From Candidatus Pelagibacter sp. (GTDB lineage: Bacteria > Pseudomonadota > Alphaproteobacteria > Pelagibacterales > Pelagibacteraceae): a stretch of 10,254 nt of DNA. Location of the stretch: contig JAPYTV010000033.1 of NCBI GenBank assembly GCA_029941985.1, positions 1 to 10,254 of the forward strand, read 5' to 3'. The notes beneath the pieces were generated by a model, which had not been told where the DNA came from, searched no databases, and was given only the letters and a program-made list of their open reading frames with translations. The translations under genes and the position numbers were made by a program. Numbering within the stretch: the stretch's first letter is position 1; every line of letters starts with the position of its first letter. Below, piece by piece: positions 5,633 through 10,254 of the stretch.

Positions 5633-5931
5633 TATAAATTTAACTCCAATTTTGCAGCCTCCGACATCATTGATTTATCCCACGGTGGTTCAAAAACTAA
5701 ATCAAGATCTACTTTTTCAATACCTTCAACTTGCATGACACTATCTTTAACTTCCTTTGGTAGACTTTCTGCAACTGGACAGTTAGGTGAAGTTAAAGTC
5801 ATTATAATTTTAGCCGTATTATTGTTTTCTACTTTAACATTATAAATTAAGCCAAGTTCATAAATATTAACTGGTATTTCAGGATCATAAATTTTTCTGA
5901 TCTCTTCTATTATTTCTTTTTTTAAATCCAT
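5632..5931 (-). CDS. sufT: SufT/MIP18 (DUF59) family Fe-S maturation protein
   Basis: This is a 99-residue protein consisting of a single DUF59 domain, the bacterial SufT group related to eukaryotic MIP18/CIA2, with a role in maturing Fe-S proteins. Marks are DPEIPVNIYELGLIY (residues 16-30, the family's DPE-P-x-x-I-x-x-L-G-L-V/I-Y signature), TSPNCPVAE with the conserved C51, and the C-terminal PPWDKSMMSEAAK block. It lacks the longer N-terminal extension seen in some SufT proteins. It lies 2 bases after sufU and overlaps sufA by one base. A DUF59 protein at this place in a suf operon is common, and the context supports cluster delivery instead of scaffold function. Confidence 0.9.
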   Translation of the reverse strand: MDLKKEIIEEIRKIYDPEIPVNIYELGLIYNVKVENNNTAKIIMTLTSPNCPVAESLPKEVKDSVMQVEGIEKVDLDLVFEPPWDKSMMSEAAKLELNL

Positions 5932-5933
5932 AT

Positions 5934-6404
5934 TTAATCTAACTTTTCAGTATTAATTTCTTCCTGAGTATTATCAATTGCAGATATTAAAGTATGCCAA
6001 GATAAAGTAGCACATTTTACTCTCATTGGATATTGTTTTACACCTGACAAACACATAAGTTTAGTTTTTTCATCTTTTTTTAATTTTTTTGATTCCAATT
6101 CTGGATTTTCTTTAATCATTCCCAAAAAATCATTAACAATTTCTTTAACTTCTAATTCTTCTTTTCCTTTTAATAAATCTGTCATAATAGAAGCTGACGC
6201 CATTGAAATTGCACAACCACTTCCTTCAAAAGATATGTCTTCTATCTTTTTTTCCCCATTTAGCTTTAAATAAACATGAACATTATCACCACATAAAGGA
6301 TTATTACCTTTTGCTTCTTTATTAAAATTATCTGTCTTTCTTAAATTTCTTGGATTTTTTCCATGTTCTAAAATTATTTCTTGATAAAGTTCTTTAATAT
6401 TCAT
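5934..6404 (-). CDS. sufU: SufU-type sulfur acceptor / NifU-like N-terminal domain protein
   Basis: This is a 156-residue IscU/NifU-N fold protein. Visible landmarks are LYQEIILEHGKNPRN at residues 6-20, C38 in NPLCGD with D40, C64 in GSGCAIS, and C131 in MRVKCATLSWHTL. A stretch of about twenty residues around 105-127 (including C118 and VKQYPMR) separates the second and third cysteines; this insertion and the YPxRxKCATLxW block are characteristic of SufU instead of housekeeping IscU. In Firmicutes SufU is a zinc protein that accepts persulfide sulfur from SufS. The acidic tail (TQEEINTEKLD) is variable in the family. The ATG overlaps the sufS stop by one base (TAATG), consistent with the two proteins acting as a pair. 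No SufE gene is visible in the window, so SufU is the likely partner here. Confidence 0.9.
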   Translation of the reverse strand: MNIKELYQEIILEHGKNPRNLRKTDNFNKEAKGNNPLCGDNVHVYLKLNGEKKIEDISFEGSGCAISMASASIMTDLLKGKEELEVKEIVNDFLGMIKENPELESKKLKKDEKTKLMCLSGVKQYPMRVKCATLSWHTLISAIDNTQEEINTEKLD

Positions 6405-7621
6405 TATAAATTAAAAATTTTTTTGCAATTGTTAATTGATGAATTGAGCTGATCTAAATCATTTTTTGTATTGTAAACTCCTAATGATGCACGGGCACTA
6501 GCTGTTATTCCTAATTTATCATGAAGTATTTGACAACAATGATGTCCAGCTCTTATTGCTACTCCATCTTCATCTAATATTGTTGCAATATCATGTGGGT
6601 GGACCCCTTCTATAGTAAAAGATAAAACAGCACCTTTATTTTTTGGGTTACCAATTAGTTTTACAGAATTATTTTTTCTTAATATTTCTTGACCATATTC
6701 AATTAATTCTTGTTCATGATTAATTATATTTTCCATTCCAATTTTTTCTAAAAATTTTATAGATTTATCAAAAGCTATTACTTGCGCTGTTGCCATTGTT
6801 CCTGCTTCATATTTATTAGGTAAATCTCCATAAGAAATACTATCTTTCTTAACTTCTTTAATCATTCCACCCCCACCTTGATATGGAGGTAGTTCTTCTA
6901 ACCATTTTTTCTTTGCATAAAGTATTCCTAATCCAGTTGGACCATACATTTTATGACAAGAAATAGCATAGAAATCACAGTCTAAATCTTGCATATCTAA
7001 CTTTAAATGAGGAGCTCCCTGACATCCATCCACCAAAACTGTTATGCCTTTTGAGTGTGCTAGTTCTGTAATTTCTTTAATTGGTAAAATTGCACCTGTG
7101 ACATTAGATAAGTGAGTAATTCCAATCAATTTAGTTTTTGATGTAATCTTTTTTTCAATATTTTCGATAGTAACCTCTCCGTCACTATTAACTTCAGCAA
7201 ATTCAATTTTTATTCCTTTAGACTTTCTTAAAAAATGCCAAGGTACATAATTTGAGTGATGTTCTAGTTCGGTTATAAGAATTTCATCTCCTTCTTTTAA
7301 ATATTTTTGACCAAAGGTATTAGCAATAAGATTAATTGCTTCTGTTGCTCCTTTTGTGAAAACAATTTCATTTTTATCTTTTGCATTGATGTATTTTTGT
7401 ACAGAAGATCTTGTTGTTTCATAAAGATTAGTTGCTGCTACAGCTAAGTAATGTACGCTTCTACCCACATTTGAAAACTCCTTACTATAAAAATCATTTA
7501 CTCTATCTATAACTGATTGTGGTTTTTGAGATGAGTTTGCGCTATCTAAGTATACAAGGTCATTATTGTGAACCTTATTATTAAAAATTGGAAATTCTTT
7601 TTTTATATTATCTATGCTCAT
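6404..7621 (-). CDS. sufS: Cysteine desulfurase SufS (class II, PLP-dependent)
   Basis: This enzyme converts cysteine to alanine and binds the released sulfur as a persulfide for cluster assembly. At 405 residues it has the standard SufS length. Visible features are LVYLDSANSSQKPQ near the N-terminus, FTKGATEAINLIA for cofactor phosphate binding (88-101), H120-H122 region (ELEHHSNYVPW), LVDGCQGAPH (196-205) with the PLP-contacting aspartate D198, the Schiff-base lysine K224 in SCHKMYGPTG, and the active-site loop RAGHHCCQ with C362 in the catalytic position. The second cysteine (C363) directly beside it is less usual. The short class-II active-site loop separates it from IscS. It overlaps sufD by 4 bases (ATGA at 7618-7621) and sufU by one base. 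Confidence 0.95.
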   Translation of the reverse strand: MSIDNIKKEFPIFNNKVHNNDLVYLDSANSSQKPQSVIDRVNDFYSKEFSNVGRSVHYLAVAATNLYETTRSSVQKYINAKDKNEIVFTKGATEAINLIANTFGQKYLKEGDEILITELEHHSNYVPWHFLRKSKGIKIEFAEVNSDGEVTIENIEKKITSKTKLIGITHLSNVTGAILPIKEITELAHSKGITVLVDGCQGAPHLKLDMQDLDCDFYAISCHKMYGPTGLGILYAKKKWLEELPPYQGGGGMIKEVKKDSISYGDLPNKYEAGTMATAQVIAFDKSIKFLEKIGMENIINHEQELIEYGQEILRKNNSVKLIGNPKNKGAVLSFTIEGVHPHDIATILDEDGVAIRAGHHCCQILHDKLGITASARASLGVYNTKNDLDQLNSSINNCKKIFNL

Positions 7622-8937
7622 TCTTTAATTCCCATTATGTTTTTAATTAAATCTTTAATTTCTAAATCAGTTATTTTTTCAACAACATCTAATAAAAATC
7701 CATTAATCAGAAGCTCTCTAGATTGTTTGTAATTCAAACCTCTGGACATGAAATAAAATATTGCTTCTTCATCTAAATTACCTGAAGTTGATCCATGAGA
7801 ACATTTAACATCATCAGCATAGATTTCTAACTCTGGCTTTGCATCAAATTCAGTATTTTCACTGAGTAGCAAAGCTTTACTAAGCTGATATCCATCAGTT
7901 TTTTGAGCATATCTGCTTACATAAATTTTTCCTTGGTAAACACCTTTTGAATTATCATTTAATACGCTCTTAACTAATTGATAACTCTTAGTATTTGCTG
8001 CTCTGTGGTTAATATTTGTTTTTATTTCATGATGTTTAGATTCTTTTAAATTTAAAATTCCATTAATAAATGCAGAACTATATTCATCATTTAAATTACA
8101 ATTAATTTCATTTTTTAAAAATTTTGATCCTGTTGAAAAAATAAAGTTTTCTGCAATACTATTTTGCCCTAAATCAATATTGTTGTAAAAATATTTTATA
8201 TTTGAATTATTTTTATGATCTATTTTATAATTTTTAAGTACCGCATTGTCACATATTTTATATTGGTGATTAATGTTAATAAAATTATTATCAGAGTCAT
8301 CATTAAATAAATTAATCATTTTTAAGAAACTGTTTTCTTTTAACTCAACATCAAATCTTAAATTGATTGCTGTTGATTTAAGTTTTTGATTTGTAAAATT
8401 GTATACAACTAAAGGTTTTTTGAATTCATAATTTTTCTTAACCTGTAATCTGATATGAGTGAACTTAAGTCCATTATTCAATAATATTAGAGGGTTTTTT
8501 TCTTCTGTTTCATAAGATCTTCCATCTACATATGTATTTGCAAATTCATCACCATGATGTAAACGAGAAATTTTTTTTGTATTTGTTTCTGTAATGTTGT
8601 GCATAACTTCAAATCTAGCTTTTTCTTCATGGCAAAAATCAATTTTAGATACTAAACCATTAGTAAAAATAATCTTATTATGTTCGAAGTTTAAAATATT
8701 TGATTGATCATATTCAGTATTATCTAAATTATTATCGAAGAATTTAAGTTCTTTTATATTTGAAGAAATTATTTGATTTAAGTCTGAAAACTTCCAGTCT
8801 TCCATTCTTTTATTTGGAAACCCAGTTTTGAGAAATTCTGTAAGATGATGTTTTCTTTCTTTAATATCCTCTTCTTTTTCTAAAGGAGATAAATTTTTTA
8901 TAATATTAATTAAATCGCTTTTTACTTGTTTTTCCAT
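7618..8937 (-). CDS. sufD: SufD, subunit of the SufBCD Fe-S scaffold
   Basis: This is a 439-residue SufD. It pairs with SufB on a SufC dimer in the cytosol, and the complex builds Fe-S clusters. The N-terminal helical region contains KRMEDWKFSDL (43-53), a landmark of SufD proteins. The middle is a right-handed beta-helix core, here rich in asparagine and lysine. The C-terminal part carries KPELEIYADDVKCSHGSTSG; H381 corresponds to E. coli SufD H360, one of the residues needed for cluster formation, judged by distance from the C-terminus and by motif. The terminal helices (SRGLNYKQSRELLINGF) pack against SufC. The core is much less conserved than the tail, as usual for SufD. The ATG abuts the sufC stop with no spacer. 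Confidence 0.94.
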   Translation of the reverse strand: MEKQVKSDLINIIKNLSPLEKEEDIKERKHHLTEFLKTGFPNKRMEDWKFSDLNQIISSNIKELKFFDNNLDNTEYDQSNILNFEHNKIIFTNGLVSKIDFCHEEKARFEVMHNITETNTKKISRLHHGDEFANTYVDGRSYETEEKNPLILLNNGLKFTHIRLQVKKNYEFKKPLVVYNFTNQKLKSTAINLRFDVELKENSFLKMINLFNDDSDNNFININHQYKICDNAVLKNYKIDHKNNSNIKYFYNNIDLGQNSIAENFIFSTGSKFLKNEINCNLNDEYSSAFINGILNLKESKHHEIKTNINHRAANTKSYQLVKSVLNDNSKGVYQGKIYVSRYAQKTDGYQLSKALLLSENTEFDAKPELEIYADDVKCSHGSTSGNLDEEAIFYFMSRGLNYKQSRELLINGFLLDVVEKITDLEIKDLIKNIMGIKE

Positions 8938-9672
8938 TTAATTAAAGCTTTCATAACCTTTGTTTTCAAGTTCTAAAGCTAACGCCGACCCGCCAGATTT
9001 AATTATTTTTCCATCAATTAAAACGTGAACAAAGTCAGGCTTTATATAATTTAGCAACCTTTGGTAATGTGTGATGATTAAAAATGAATTATCTTGATTT
9101 CTCAACGCGTTTACACCTTCTGAAACAATTTTTAAAGCATCAATATCAAGACCAGAATCTGTTTCATCTAAAATAGACAACTTAGGATTTAATATAGACA
9201 TTTGTAGTATCTCGTTTTTTTTTTTTTCTCCACCTGAAAATCCAACATTAAGCTGTCTACTTAAAATTTTTTCATCAAATTTTAAATCTAATGCTTTTTG
9301 TTTAACTAGTTTTAAAAATTCTATTGCATCTAGTTCTTTTTCTCCTCTAGATTTTTTAATTGCATTTAAAGATGATTTCAAAAAAATATTTGTTTTAACA
9401 CCTGGAATTTCTAATGGATATTGAAAAGCTAAAAATATTCCTTTATGTGCTCTTTCCTCAATCTCTAATTCTAGTAAATTTTTTTCTTCGAATATGACCT
9501 CGCCACTTATTTCATAGCCTTTTTTTCCTGACAAAACATTAGAGAGTGTACTTTTTCCAGATCCATTTGGGCCCATAAGTGCATGAACTTCTCCAGGTTT
9601 AATTTCAAGATTTAATCCTTTTAAAATATCTTTATTGTCTATATTTGCTTTTAAGTCTTTAATTTTTAACAT
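8938..9672 (-). CDS. sufC: SufC, ABC-type ATPase of the SufBCD scaffold
   Basis: This is a 244-residue soluble ABC ATPase that drives conformational change in SufB-SufD during cluster assembly. Walker A is GPNGSGKST (34-42), Q84 lies in the Q-loop (FQYPLEIPGV, a SufC hallmark), the signature region is FSGGEKKKNE (145-154), Walker B is LSILDE (165-170, catalytic E170) within DETDSGLDIDAL, and the H-loop is H202. The position usually Arg in SGGEKKRNE is Lys (K152). The codons for this stretch form 13 consecutive A on the coding strand (T at 9215-9227 on plus), an exceptional homopolymer inside an essential motif. The start abuts the sufB stop, and the stop abuts the sufD start. Confidence 0.95.
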   Translation of the reverse strand: MLKIKDLKANIDNKDILKGLNLEIKPGEVHALMGPNGSGKSTLSNVLSGKKGYEISGEVIFEEKNLLELEIEERAHKGIFLAFQYPLEIPGVKTNIFLKSSLNAIKKSRGEKELDAIEFLKLVKQKALDLKFDEKILSRQLNVGFSGGEKKKNEILQMSILNPKLSILDETDSGLDIDALKIVSEGVNALRNQDNSFLIITHYQRLLNYIKPDFVHVLIDGKIIKSGGSALALELENKGYESFN

Positions 9673-10254
9673 TTATCCTACACTTCCTTCCAAACTAATT
9701 CCCACTAGCTTTTGTGCCTCTACTGCAAATTCCATTGGAAGTTGTTGAAGCACTTCTTTACAAAAACCATTGACTATTAAACCTATAGCCTCTTCTTGAT
9801 TTAAGCCTCTTTGATTACAATAAAATAACTGGTCATCGCTAATTTTTGATGTTGTTGCTTCATGCTCAATATTTGACTTTAAGTTTTTATTTTTTATATA
9901 TGGAATAGTGTGGGCTCCACAGTCATTACCCATTAAAAGTGAGTCACATTGTGTAAAATTTCTAGCATTATCTGCTTTAGATGAAATATCTACTAATCCT
10001 CTATACATCATATCAGAGAAACCAGCTGAAATTCCTTTTGAAATGATCTTACTCTTGGTGTTTTTTCCTAGATGAATCATTTTAGTGCCAGTGTCTGCTT
10101 TTTGATGATTGTTGGTGATGGCTATAGAATAAAATTCACCAACAGAATTGTCGCCTTTTAAAATACAGCTTGGATATTTCCAAGTGATTGCCGAACCTGT
10201 TTCGACTTGTGTCCAAGAAATTTTAGAATTTTTACCCTTGCATAAACCTCTTTT
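9673..10254 (-). CDS. sufB: SufB, Fe-S scaffold subunit (C-terminal part; 5' end off window)
   Basis: The frame is open from the right edge to TAA at 9675-9673 and gives 193 C-terminal residues of a protein that is normally about 480-495 long. No Met lies between the edge and the internal Met at 10080, so that Met is not the start. Strong SufB blocks are KISWTQVETGSAITWKYPS, LKGDNSVGEFYSIA, TKMIHLGKNT, SKGISAGFSDMMYRG and TQCDSLL. The cysteine in TQCDSLL (103rd visible residue) and the glutamate in EHEA (132nd) sit at the same distance from the C-terminus as E. coli SufB C405 and E434, the residues required for cluster assembly. SufB binds SufC and SufD and is the main site of nascent cluster formation. 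It is the first suf gene in view; a regulator such as an IscR/Rrf2 protein may lie just beyond the edge, but this cannot be seen. Confidence 0.95.
   Translation of the reverse strand, partial: KRGLCKGKNSKISWTQVETGSAITWKYPSCILKGDNSVGEFYSIAITNNHQKADTGTKMIHLGKNTKSKIISKGISAGFSDMMYRGLVDISSKADNARNFTQCDSLLMGNDCGAHTIPYIKNKNLKSNIEHEATTSKISDDQLFYCNQRGLNQEEAIGLIVNGFCKEVLQQLPMEFAVEAQKLVGISLEGSVG

Noticed and set aside
5624..5845. 73-codon plus-strand frame opposite sufT.
   Set aside because: It is the antisense shadow of a DUF59 gene whose signature motifs are intact.

Overview
This window looks like a piece of a streamlined, very AT-rich marine alphaproteobacterial chromosome, most likely SAR11 (Pelagibacterales). 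The signs are low GC throughout, spacers of zero to a few bases, genes coupled through ATGA, TAATG and TAA-ATG junctions, and the gene set itself: a GcvT/DmdA-family folate enzyme, type I glutamine synthetase and a SUF operon. No mobile elements, rRNA, tRNA or CRISPR arrays are visible. The assignment rests on recognising protein families and style, not on a database search.

Layout. (1) Bases 3-1286, plus strand: a GcvT/DmdA-superfamily gene that enters from the left edge and is split by an in-frame TAA at 675-677. It is followed by a GC-rich hairpin at 1299-1320. (2) Bases 1434-1979, plus: a five-helix Yip1-like membrane protein. (3) Bases 1976-3510, minus: a tight three-gene unit made of a YbaK-type aminoacyl-tRNA deacylase, an EamA/DMT permease and a 57-residue protein with two CxxC pairs. 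(4) Bases 3511-3656: a divergent regulatory gap with a near-perfect dyad and the clearest Shine-Dalgarno in the window. (5) Bases 3657-5063, plus: glnA. (6) Bases 5053-5076: a hairpin that covers the stop codons of both converging transcription units. (7) Bases 5070-10254, minus: a basic 56-residue protein, then sufA, sufT, sufU, sufS, sufD, sufC and the C-terminal part of sufB. In transcription order this is sufB-C-D-S-U-T-A followed by the small gene.

How the genes work together. The suf genes form a complete Fe-S cluster assembly line. SufS draws sulfur from cysteine, SufU is the likely sulfur acceptor, SufBCD is the ATP-driven scaffold, and SufA and SufT deliver or mature clusters. Every suf gene is fused or nearly fused to the next at the translation level, which suggests fixed stoichiometry. 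glnA is transcribed toward this operon and assimilates ammonium. The ybaK-permease-CxxC unit diverges from glnA.

Nothing here is a clearly new multi-gene system. The points most worth a second look are two small proteins (one with paired CxxC motifs, one at the end of the suf operon), the in-frame stop in the GcvT-family gene, a 13-base homopolymer inside the sufC signature motif, the shared double-stop hairpin, and the glnA upstream dyad.
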